Origin: Undaria pinnatifida
Taxonomy: Eukaryota; Sar; Phaeophyceae; Laminariales; Alariaceae
Length of the DNA stretch: 64,000 bases
NCBI GenBank assembly: GCA_012845835.1
Contig: JABAKD010000025.1
Span: 2,135,001 to 2,199,000 of the forward strand
Direction: 5' to 3'
Of the stretch, positions 21,172 to 30,044 are shown piece by piece. Position 1 is the stretch's first letter. Each line of letters opens with the position of its first letter. The notes beneath the pieces are model-generated. The model saw nothing but the letters and a program-made list of their open reading frames with translations. It ran no database searches and was not told where the DNA came from. The translations under genes and the position numbers were made by a program.

Positions 21172-21528
21172 TTTCCAATTGACTTGCGTCCGTCGCGCGT
21201 ATGCGTAGTGACAGCTACTACGTGTAATATGTACGTGGTAGTCTTTCTTGGGTGGCAAGCGGTATAGTCGGTTTTTCCAGGGGCGCGAGCAATGAGACGT
21301 GTGCACCGGTATGGACCTCGCACATCGTAGACAGACTCCCGATTTCACTTTTATATGTTTCTGGTGGAGGCATGAATTGCGTCAGCTGTGATTTATGCGT
21401 GTACCACCTCGGGTTGTTTGTGTTCTTCCCTAGGGTATTTCTCAGCTCCAGAGTGACTGGAGCCTGTCCTGTGACCACGGACTTGATTATGCGAGTTAAT
21501 TTGAGAACAACAACAACAACAACAACTG
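21172..21528 (+). mobile_element. SINE-like retroelement 'B', full-length copy
   Basis: Starts near CAATTGACTTGCGTCCGTCG, includes GGTGGCAAGCGGTATAGTCG and TGTTTCTGGTGGAGGCATGA, and ends CCTGTGACCACGGACTTGAT, a GAGTTAAT-like block and a (CAA)n tail at 21509-21528. About 355 bases, no protein. Other copies: 56640-57000, 59462-59820, 3' fragments at 23090-23160 and 43029-43080. Confidence 0.75.
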
Positions 21529-22600
21529 AAACATTGCCTGTTTCTTGACCTTTCAGCTGCTTCCTGCAAAAATGTTTTTTTTTGCCAACACGCGTTTGAA
21601 CTTTTTCGCGATTTTTTCTTCCTTTTTGTCTTCTTAGTAAGTTGAACTTCCTACCATTTGCCGCTTTTTGCCGCCTGTGCATTAGTTGCGGAACTGTCCA
21701 GCTTTAGCTCTTTTTTTATTCCCACCATTTGTTTTGTACTTGACGAATCTTCATCGGCTGAGATCTGAGCTCGGCTCATCAGCTCCTCACTGCCCAGCAC
21801 CCCATCGCAGCGCTATAGCTCACAGCAACGAAACCCCGTGCAGGGCCCTGCGATGCCCTGCGGCTCAGCTCAGCAGCGCACCGCAGCGCAGTGCTATCTC
21901 AGCAGAGCGAATCGCTATGCTTTGCCGTGCTCTGCCGTCGCGGTCGTTCGTTATTCATGATATCTAAAACTCCTCGTACGCTGATATTTAGGTATTTGGC
22001 GCTTTATTCTATATCGCGACATTTGTGTGGGCACTTTGTGCTGTCTAAAACTAAGCATGGCGTTGTTTGTTATCTCCACACTCGAGTCACCAAGGGCCCA
22101 AGATTCGAGACGAGACGAAGCAAGGTTATTTGCCCCGTCCCGTCCGAGACCCAGAGCAGCGTAGGGCACCAGCTGCCAGGGGTGTGAGACGAGGCATGCA
22201 CGGAAAGGGCCAGGTAACGTTGCCTGCAACAACTGCCCGCCACAGCAGTATAAACGCGCGGACGGACGCTGAGCGAGACAAGCGAGAAGTGCGCTTTTTT
22301 CGTATTTGGGCGGTATACGTACGCCCGAGCTGTTCTTGGATGTTGGCATATGTAGAGCTTGAACGAATAAAAAGGGGACAACATTTCCAAATTGGCATCA
22401 TTTCCAAATTTGAATCTATTTTTTTTCCCGGCGTCGCTTTTTTCATGGCGGCCTCGAAGAGCTGTTAGTGTTCTCCTGAGTACTACTAACTGTAGCACGT
22501 GGAGAGGGGAAAGCTCCGGAGATCCCTCTTGCGAAGTCGGTGAAAATTAATTACCGAACTCGCAAATGTATTTGGTTGGTATTGTAGGATACCCCACTAC
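21529..22600. other. Mixed unassigned sequence with an 'H'-related piece
   Basis: 21690-21960 is GC-rich with repeated CAGCGC and CTGC words. 22240-22430 carries ACGCTGAGCGAGACAAGCGA and TTCCAAATTGGCATCATTTC, both related to repeat H. No frame here shows codon bias or a known motif. Confidence 0.35.
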
Positions 22601-22609
22601 TGAGTTACT

Positions 22610-22970
22610 GAGTCACGTGGCAGTGGGTAGTGCTGTGTCGTGAGTTCGATTCTCACCGCCGTCGTATTTGTCGTGTTCGAGCGTGCGCGCTGATGACAAT
22701 ATGAATGTATATTTTGGTAGTTTAACATGTCATGTAGCACTACCCACTGACTGAGTCAAGTGATTAAGTAGCTCAGTGGGCAGTGCTGTAGGATTTCTCG
22801 GTCAAGTCACTTTGTTCGAAGGGCGCTGTCCAACGCCTTCTATATCCGTCCCCTATTGTATATACCTGATCGTGAACGCGTACTACGTACGGGAGGTAAG
22901 AAGCACATCCGAGAATAGCGGGGACGATTTTGGATTTTGGATTCCTGGGCAGTTTTTTTTCCGAGAACGG
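22610..22970 (+). repeat. tRNA-derived SINE-like sequence
   Basis: GTGGCAGTGGGTAGTGC followed about 30 bases later by GTGAGTTCGATTCTCACC looks like RNA polymerase III A and B boxes. A second A-box-like GTAGCTCAGTGGGCAGTGC lies at 22769. There is no foldable acceptor stem or anticodon arm, so it is not a tRNA gene. Part of the downstream sequence resembles repeat H. Confidence 0.45.
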
Positions 22971-23089
22971 GTCAACGCGTGGCGTACTAATCAATGACAC
23001 AGCAGCAATCTAAAGTATCGTAGTAGTCAACGATATATTCCTCAGGTACGCTGTTTTAAAATTCCGAGCTTCAAGAGCAGCAGTAGTAG

Positions 23090-23160
23090 CTGTTGTTGTT
23101 GTTCTTACATTAACTCGCATAATAATCAAGTCCGTGGTCACAGGATACAGGCTCCATCAG
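23090..23160 (-). mobile_element. SINE-like 'B', 3' fragment
   Basis: (GTT)n, then the reverse complement of the GAGTTAAT and CTGTGACCACGGACTTGAT end of family B. Only the last 70 bases are present, as expected from 5' truncation in reverse-transcribed insertions. Confidence 0.65.
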
Positions 23161-23296
23161 TAAATAATAATGTTGACTGCCACCATGGGCAACACCTCTC
23201 TGGGCACGTAACGCGGCGTCAACCATCGTAATATCATACAATATGGGGGAGGGAATGTAATCTCTACGCAAAGATCCTGTTTTGTTTTAATCAATT

Positions 23297-23640
23297 GTCA
23301 GCCGGCCGCTCCCGTGGTCTAGTGGTTTTACCCTCGAATACTATTAACGTTTGGTTGTCCTTGAGTTCGATACCCACCACGATGAGATTTGACTGTACTT
23401 GCAAAAATGCAAAAAAAAAAAAGGGATCAACTGCTGAGAGCGCCTGCAGCGTGGGTAGGTACAATTCGACGCGAGTCGACGAGGGAAGAAAAAGCTGGAT
23501 TCTCCTCGCGTAGAAATGAAGGCACGTGCCAAAGTGGGGAGGGTGGAGGAGGGCCCTCTATGTGACCCCGGATCTGAGTTACTACTGGGAGGGAGCGCGA
23601 GAGTGGTGCGGGGATAATAAATGGGATGAAAAAAGAACAT
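23297..23640 (+). mobile_element. tRNA-derived SINE 'J', copy 1
   Basis: Head GGCCGCTCCCGTGGTCTAGT (A box) and CTTGAGTTCGATACCCACC (B box) resemble a tRNA gene without a foldable anticodon arm. An A-run, GGATCAACTGCTGAGAG, ATTCGACGCGAGTCGACGAG and CGCGAGAGTGGTGCGGGG follow. Copies in inverted orientation at 32925-33215 and 42470-42800. Confidence 0.7.
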
Positions 23641-23751
23641 TGCAAAGTAAATATTTTTATTACTACCAGCAAATAATATGTCAGTCTCTAGGAAATACGG
23701 ACGGCACTATCAACAGTCGTCATGGTGGAGACACTCCAGATATTATTATAA

Positions 23752-24292
23752 AAAATGAAAATGCACTCCAGCTGTGAGATCGAAGGTTTCGTCGAAACTC
23801 ATCTTTGCAAGCTGTGTGTGATACTCCGATCGCGCGTATTACGAGTTGTGTGTCCTCATTAAGGATATAGGTCGGCGGCTCCCCTTGCAACTACAGTGTA
23901 GCTATCAGGGTCAACAGGGTGATTTTAGTTCTAGTCTGTGCGCGGAAACTATAAAACCCGTTTCTGAGGGGGACAAAGTCTGCCAGCAGCTGTGGAGGGA
24001 AGTGTATCCTTTTATCAAGTGAATCCCGTAAGTCGAATAACCGGTGAGGGTGGGGCGGAGTTTTGAAGGACGTGGGGGCCTGGTTTTGATCAAAAACGAG
24101 CGGGGTTGGAGAGAGGAGGGGGGGGGGGGACAGGGGAGGCGGGGGGGCGGACGGGCGGGCAATTTGTGCATGTAAGCTAAAAATCCTTTCAAGGGGATAA
24201 ATCTGACGGTTTTGGAAGAAGAAAAAAAAAAAAAAAAAATTGCACCAGTTTATCATCGGGGGGGGGGGGGGGGGGGGGGGGGGGGGCGAGGG
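23752..24292 (+). mobile_element. Modular G-tract repeat, arm S1-S2-S3
   Basis: S1 at 23757 (GCACTCCAGCTGTGAGATCG), S2 to TTTTGATCAAAA at 24087, one S3 (24165-24255, ending in an A-run and ATTGCACCAGTTTATCATC), then a G-run of over 30 at 24258-24290 where similarity stops. The break falls exactly in the G-tract. Confidence 0.75.
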
Positions 24293-24299
24293 GGTGTTA

Positions 24300-25020
24300 T
24301 GTACTGAGGGGACGCGTCCGATTTCGACAACGTGAAAGCACCCACGAAGCAAAGAAAGCAGACACACATATCCCGCACCCCCGAGAAAAACAGAGAAGGA
24401 GCGGCTACGCCAACCTCTCCTACGAGCGAAGCCACCCCCGCACCTATCTTTGACAACGCCGCCGCAACGAGAGATCGCCCTCCTCTTCTTCATTTTCCTC
24501 CTCGCCCGCGACCACGCAGACCAATCAATGCGGCAGTCTTCACGTGACAAACAAAGCAATCTTCTTCCAAAACCTCGCCGGCTGACATGGCCCCATGTCG
24601 ACGTTTGATGCAAACCGACTTTACATCCTGTCAATTTCGAACCGGGGACAGCAGTGCAGTTTCTGCTTTAATGCCAAGGCCTATTTCGTTTCGCCTAGAG
24701 GCGACGCAGGTTCTCAATACTCTTTTCGGTATTTTTGTTTGATAGACGCCAACTTTTACTTGATGGCGCATTTAATATAGTGTGCTTCGCCTATCCTTGC
24801 CTTCTTTGTTGTTTAATATTACGTTTTTCTTCTGCCGAAGTATGACTTTCATAATTCCATGTTCGTATTAAACTCTTGGCCTTACTTTAAAGTTCAATGC
24901 ATGTCAAATCGGATAGCTACACCTTATTAAGTTGTCGAAGTGCTGCCCTGCCCTACCCGAAGCATGGGCGCAGGCGAATGCCATCGCCGGCGCCCTTGCG
25001 GAGCCCTTGTACCTAAAAAA
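24300..25020. other. Unassigned, gene-free
   Basis: Short open frames on both strands at 24300-24630 have a high content of Pro, Arg and Thr or Arg and Cys and match nothing I know. The remainder is AT-rich and unremarkable. Confidence 0.3.
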
Positions 25021-25024
25021 AAAA

Positions 25025-25260
25025 GAAAAATACACTTCTGCTGTACTGTGAGAACGACCAAAACATGTTTTTTTTTTAATTAAAACTCAGCTTTGCCAGA
25101 TGATGCGTGTGTGTGATAGTTCGATCGCGCGTGCCACGGGATGTGTATACCCTCGTGAAGGATACAGGGCGGTGACTCCCCTGCTGCTGCCAGGGTCAAC
25201 AGGGCTAAGACGTGCAGCCTTGTTCTGCGCACGGAAACTGTATAAATAACCCGCATATAG
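25025..25260 (+). repeat. Old diverged copy of modules S1-S2
   Basis: TACACTTCTGCTGTACTGTG, then TTCGATCGCGCGTGCCACGG, GGCGGTGACTCCCCTG, CAGGGTCAACAGGG and TGCGCACGGAAACTGTATAA. The order is that of S1-S2 but divergence is much higher than in neighbours, so this family has been active over a long time. Confidence 0.6.
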
Positions 25261-25424
25261 ATTGCACGGAAACGACTAAAAAACTAGACATCAGATATAT
25301 GTAAAATTCAGTATGCATGAAAACACTATGTGTTATAGTGTGAGTCAGCTGTTGGAATGGGCCACTCGAGTCTACCGGGTTCGTACGCAAGTTCCTGTTG
25401 TATTCCCTGTAATATATATTGTAA

Positions 25425-25892
25425 AATGAAGTTACACTCTTCTAGCTGTGAGATCGAAGATTTTGTCGAAACTCATCTTTGCACGCTGTGTGTGATACTC
25501 CGATCGCGCGCATTACGAGTTGTGTGTCCTCATCAAGGATATAGGTCGGCGACTCCCCTTGCAACTACAGTGTAGCCATCAGGGTCAACAGGGCGATGTT
25601 AGTCAGTCTGTGCGCGGAAACTATAAAACCCGTTTCTGAGGGGGACAAAATCTGATAGCTGTGGAAGGAGATGTATCCGTTCATCAAGTGAATCCTGTAA
25701 GTCGAATAACCGGTGAGGGGAGGGCGGAGTTTCGAAGGACGTGGGGCCTGGTTTTGATCAAAAGGGATCGGGGATGGAGGAGGGGGGAAAGGCGGGGGGG
25801 GGACGGGGGCGGCGGCGGACGGTCGGGCAATTTGTGCGTGAAAGCCTATATATCCTTGAGGGGATGAATCTAACGGTTTTGGAAAAAATAAA
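25425..25892 (+). mobile_element. Modular G-tract repeat, arm S1-S2-S3
   Basis: S1 at 25434 has a small duplication (ACTCTTCTAGCTGTGAGATC). S2 and a short S3 follow (ATTTGTGCGTGAAAGC ... GGTTTTGG). It passes directly into repeat H. Confidence 0.7.
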
Positions 25893-25894
25893 TA

Positions 25895-26260
25895 AACAAA
25901 TACACAAAATATATATGATCCTTTTTTTCGAGGCGACGGGGATTTGGTCAGCAGACTTTGTTTCGTCTCGGTCTCAGTATGGGATTCTCGGAACTGGAAT
26001 TCCTCCGTCAAATCGCTTCGTTCGAGCGCCGTCTTCGGGGCGCGGCTCCAACACCCCTCGCCCTTCATTATCCGTTCTGCGCCTCGACGTGAACGCGGAT
26101 AGATGCCGAGCGAGACATGCGAGAAGTGCGCAAAATTTTTGTATTTTGAACGATACGCTCGAGATATTCTCCGGATCTCGATGTACATGGATGGAGATGT
26201 TGATAAAACAAAAGTTAGCAAGACATTATTTCCAAATTGACGCCATACTTTGTCCCAAGA
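25895..26260 (+). repeat. Interspersed repeat 'H', copy 2
   Basis: Same landmarks as copy 1: GGATTTGGTCAG, GGAACTGGAATTCC, GAGCGCCG, CGGCTCCAAC, GTGAACGCGGATAGATGCCG. 26260-26925 beyond it holds no recognisable gene; a minus-strand Cys/Tyr-rich frame there has no known domain. Confidence 0.5.
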
Positions 26261-26929
26261 CAATAATACTGACTCTAAAACGATTCCCCATGGTAGTAAT
26301 CATAGTACGACGTACTCGAGCATTTTTTTTAAATTGAATATGGGTAGGTACATACGTTCATTGATATATACGCGGCGAGCGCACGCATGACTAACACGAA
26401 GAGGTAGTGATACATTAACTGCGCCAAAAAAAGCTAACCGCCACACATCAGCGTTTCGCGAGGTGCTGCGTCTCCGGCCTCGAGCGTGGTAGTTCGAGCA
26501 CATGGATAAGGTTTATACTCGTGCAAGTAATAAAGGTATGAGTAAGAGCACACCCTGACTGACGCTCTATTGCACACACGCTTTTTGTCTGACTTATAGC
26601 ATGGATGGGGAGGGTGTGCCAAAAATACAGGGGAATAACTTTCCGACACAAATATCAAGGTGAAAAGTCGTTCCTGCGCCACGAGAAGGTCGTAGTTGTA
26701 GAAGTAGACGGTATCCACGTTCGAAACCAGGCCCAGTGTCATATCGCCTCGGGGGGTTGTTCTTTCGCCTACAAGACTCCATGGAAAAATATAGGCGGTG
26801 TGGAAGGGGTGCTTTGTTGTTGCTGTAGTGCCTTTGTCTCTCCGTTGCTGTTTTGGTCGTTCACCACGGCCAAATGACTGAAACAGTGGTCGTGTTGGTA
26901 CGTATACCTGACAAAAAAATGTTCTAAAA

Positions 26930-27470
26930 AATGAAAGTACACTCCAGCTGTGAATTCGAATATTTTGTCGAAACTCATCTATATATAGTATGCAAGCTGT
27001 GTGTGATACTCCGATCGCGCGTATTACGGGTTGTGTGTCCTCATTAAGGATATAGGTCGGCGACTCCCCTTACCACTCACTACAGTGTAGCTATCAGGGT
27101 CAACACGGTGATTTTAGTCAGTCTGTGCGCGGAAACTATAAAACCCGTTTCTGAGGGGGACAAAATCTGACAGCTGTAGAAGGAAATGCATCCGTTTATC
27201 AAGTGAATCCTGTAAGTCGAATATCCGGTGAAGGGAGGGCGGAGTTTTGAAGGACGTGGGGGCCTGATCTTGATCAAAAGGGGGGCGGGCGGGGGGGAAA
27301 GGGGGGAGGGGACGGATGGGGCAGGTCAATTTGTGCGTGGAAATTATAATTATTTCTTGTTAGGGAGGGGGGGAATGTGGCGGAGGGGGGTGGGGGCGGG
27401 AGGGGAAGGGCTTTAGGTCGCATAAATGTAGGGGTTGGCTATACGCGTGGTGCTAGGTCTAGGCGATGAA
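26930..27470 (+). mobile_element. Modular G-tract repeat, arm S1-S2-S3-S4
   Basis: S1 at 26937, S2 to TTGATCAAAAGGGG at 27270, a short S3 (ATTTGTGCGTGGAAATTATA), a G-rich link and S4 (TATACGCGTGGTGCTAGGTC) ending at 27470, where it is cut. Confidence 0.75.
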
Positions 27471-27621
27471 TAATTATGTGTTGCTTCCTACGACTGATTC
27501 TACGATAGCCTGCCCCCAAAACTAGGGATTTTCTTCAGCGAACTTTTCATGGCTGCTCGAAACAAGGAAATATAGAACGTTTGAAACAAAAGTGTTCACA
27601 CATTTTCTTTCGTGCAAAGGT

Positions 27622-28160
27622 CTGTTGTTTTGTTGTTGTTGTTTTCTCACATTAACTCTTGTCAAAAAATCTAGAGTCCGTGGTCACACAAAGGTGCTGG
27701 AGCCCTAGGAAGATCCGAAAAACCAAGTGAAATCAAAACTCGTCAGGGAAATACTACGCTTTCCCGCCTAAAAACGCACGATACGGAAGAAGGCGCACAA
27801 GTGAAAAAATCAAATGTGCAAACTGAACTCACATGGCCGCGGGTATCCACTCAACTACAGCATAGAGTTCCCCCGTCCCCACAACTAACCAACTCGCGCT
27901 ACAAACTACAGCGATTGGGCTGCATGCACCGTACGAACCGCACGGTAATCGTGAGTACAGACGAACGCGCCTGCTGTCTGGGGTGCTGTCAGAGTGACGA
28001 CCCGCGGGCATGCAGTGAAACAAGAGCAATGGAACCAAAAACCACCGTACAGATATCAATGATCGCCCCTCCTTCCCGAGTTATTTGACAGGTTGCAGCG
28101 CAGCTACGACGCCCGTGCCTGAAAATTGAAATTTTTGGCGGGTCGTTCCCCTTGAAAGGT
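27622..28160 (-). mobile_element. SINE-like retroelement 'A', long copy
   Basis: Inverted. The 3' end lies left: (TTG)n, CTCACATTAACTC, GAGTCCGTGGTCACACAAAG. The body holds ACTCACATGGCCGCGGGTAT and AGACGAACGCGCCTGCTGTC. The far end includes GCAGCGCAGCTACGACGCCC. Copies: 35124-35544 (+), 44195-44750 (+), 54186-54465 (-, truncated). About 430-540 bases, no protein. Confidence 0.75.
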
Positions 28161-28562
28161 ATACAACTCTTCTACGAACTCTACAAAAACCAGTGACGTA
28201 AGTAACATGTTGTACTACTGCCCCGTAAAAATAATCCTTGAAAAAAAGACGATAGCTGCTCTCATGATGATGATGTGCGTGCCGGTCGTGGGTCTCCGTG
28301 TGCCATCCTCCTGCTGTGGTTCCCCATGGCCGCCTCATCGCCTTAGCTCACTCGGCCAGCTCCTTCGCACTTGGTCTCGTTCACATTCAATTCCAGTCGG
28401 TTCCCCTTCTCCCCCGTCCAAAAAAAAAAAAAAAAAAGGTCTATCGATGGATGACGTCGGGGTTTCGAGGGACACCGTATTTATGGAGATACGACAGCGA
28501 GCTGGTTTTGAAACAGGCGATTTCGTTGGAGAAAAGTTTTGGGGGCTACCTACCTTTTTTGT

Positions 28563-28690
28563 TTTTTTTTTATCCTCCGGCGGATGAGGAAAAATAAAGC
28601 TTTAGCTCACCACACTTCCGCGTATTTTCATACGCGTCGTGTGTCGATTTAACTCAGTTGCTTTCGCAGCCCAACGCTAGCTGCTACCGT
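28563..28690 (-). repeat. Poly(A)-ended repeat 'C', copy 1
   Basis: Left of it a T-run, then TATCCTCCGGCGGATG, ATAAAGCTTTAGCTCACCAC, TTTTCATACGCGTCGTGTG and TTGCTTTCGCAGCCCAACGC. On its own strand it ends in an A-run, so it is a retroposed 3' fragment. Other copies: 41755-41885, 50955-51182, 54475-54775, 59165-59345. Confidence 0.65.
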
Positions 28691-28754
28691 AGAACAACTC
28701 TTACTTGACGTGCTTCTTGTGATTGCTGATTGATCATCTCTAGGGAGTATTTAT

Positions 28755-28850
28755 TAAAAATAAACCAACTCCAGCTGTGAGTACGACCGATTGAATGATT
28801 CAATCTCAACTTTGCAAGCTGCGTGGTATGTTAGATCTGTGTTTCATTTA
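28755..28850 (+). repeat. Diverged S1 module fragment
   Basis: CCAACTCCAGCTGTGAGTACGACC ... CAACTTTGCAAGCTGCGTG in outline: S1 without S2. Preceded by the usual AT-rich flank. Confidence 0.5.
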
Positions 28851-28920
28851 TGATATATATACGATATGGCGTTTGTAAATTAACCCTGGTTGTGAATACA
28901 CAGCTTGAGTTATATTGAGC

Positions 28921-29075
28921 TGGTCGCCCCGGTGGTCTATCTAGTGATTACATTCGTATACTGAGTCATCCCACGGCAGGGGTTGTACGTTAAGGGCCAA
29001 AAAGTCCCTGGGCAATTGAGTTCCTCATGTATGATGTGAAGAACTGCCGGTCAATGAAGTAATTTCACGAGCACA
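28921..29075 (+). repeat. tRNA-like SINE head
   Basis: GGTCGCCCCGGTGGTCTATC followed by AGTGATTAC resembles the heads of the SINE at 50424-50737 and of SINE J. The remainder does not match those families, so it is a third tRNA-headed sequence or a chimera. Confidence 0.45.
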
Positions 29076-29109
29076 AGACCAAGGCTACGGTAGGGGGGGT
29101 ACCCCCGTT

Positions 29110-29305
29110 TTCACTGGTGTGTTTAAGCCACTCGCACGAGTGACTCTGTACCTCACGGATGAAAACGGTTTAGGCAGTTGTTTTGGCGCAGCTTTGATCA
29201 CTTTTGCATTGCGGATTGATTTCGTCGATGTAAAACTTGAAGAATACGAAAGATCGCATAGGAACAAAGGGGTTACTCGCGCGAGTGACCCCTGCCACTG
29301 AAATA
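29110..29305. repeat. Short element 'D' with palindromic ends, copy 1
   Basis: About 190 bases framed by CCACTCGCACGAGTGACTC (29124) and GTTACTCGCGCGAGTGACCC (29273), each itself a palindrome. The interior matches the reverse complement of 41325-41505 (GTGACTCTGTACCTCAC and flanking words). Too short to code. Confidence 0.55.
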
Positions 29306-29329
29306 AAAGGCCCAAAAGGGGACCCCCCT

Positions 29330-29470
29330 GGCATGACATTGCGTTGTCGAATGCATTACGATGCATTATCTCTGTGTCGTAGCTTGTGACCACAGAGCTG
29401 ATCTTTCTAGGGTGAAGAATCAGTACGGACACTGGGTGTGCTGGATGTCGACGAGTAGAAGAACGGTTTA
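29330..29470 (+). repeat. Interspersed repeat 'G', 3' fragment
   Basis: AGCTTGTGACCACAGAGCTG, TCTTTCTAGGGTGAAGAATC, AGTACGGACACTGGGTGTGC: the last 100 bases or so of repeat G. Confidence 0.5.
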
Positions 29471-29804
29471 ATGTGAAGAACACACACACACACACCGTAG
29501 CCTGGGTCACAATATATTTTAGGGCTAAGGCATAGAAGCTTGGTCGGGTTGTGCGAACGAATGCCTTCGAAGTCATTTTTCGGGTGAGATATTGGGGGGC
29601 CTCATGTGAGGAGCTCAGGGACTCATGCTGCAACCCCTACCGTGGGATGGCTCTACTACTAGCGTTGTTGGTCATTGAGGTCATATTTTACCACCGTTGT
29701 AAGATTTTTTTACGTTATTTGAAGAAATGCAAAATGAGGATCGTTCTTTCAACGAAGCGATTATTTCGGCTTTTTTCCGTTCTTTTCGTTTTCGCCCGAA
29801 ATAT

Positions 29805-30040
29805 ATTATAAAAATTAAAATACACTCCAGCTGTGAGATCGAAGATTTCGTCGAAACTCATATATATTTGCAAGCTGTGTGTGATACTCCGATCGCGCGC
29901 ATTACGAGTTGTGTGTCCTCATTAAGGATATAGGTCGGCGACTCCCCTTACAGCTACAGTGTAGCTATCAGGGTCAACAGGATGATTTTAGTCAGTCTGT
30001 GCGCGGAAACTATAAAACCCGTTTCTGAGGAGGACAAATA
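29805..30040 (+). mobile_element. Modular G-tract repeat, arm S1-S2, cut by the next copy
   Basis: S1 at 29818 with an inserted ATAT, S2 up to CCCGTTTCTGAGGAGGAC, then an AT-rich TATATATTATCAAAAATG that starts the next element. This shows that the AT-rich flank is the element's boundary and that a later copy landed inside or next to an earlier one. Confidence 0.75.
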
Positions 30041-30044
30041 TATA

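Noticed and set aside
22610-23390. tRNA genes
   Set aside because: A and B boxes are present but there is no foldable acceptor or anticodon arm; these are SINE heads.
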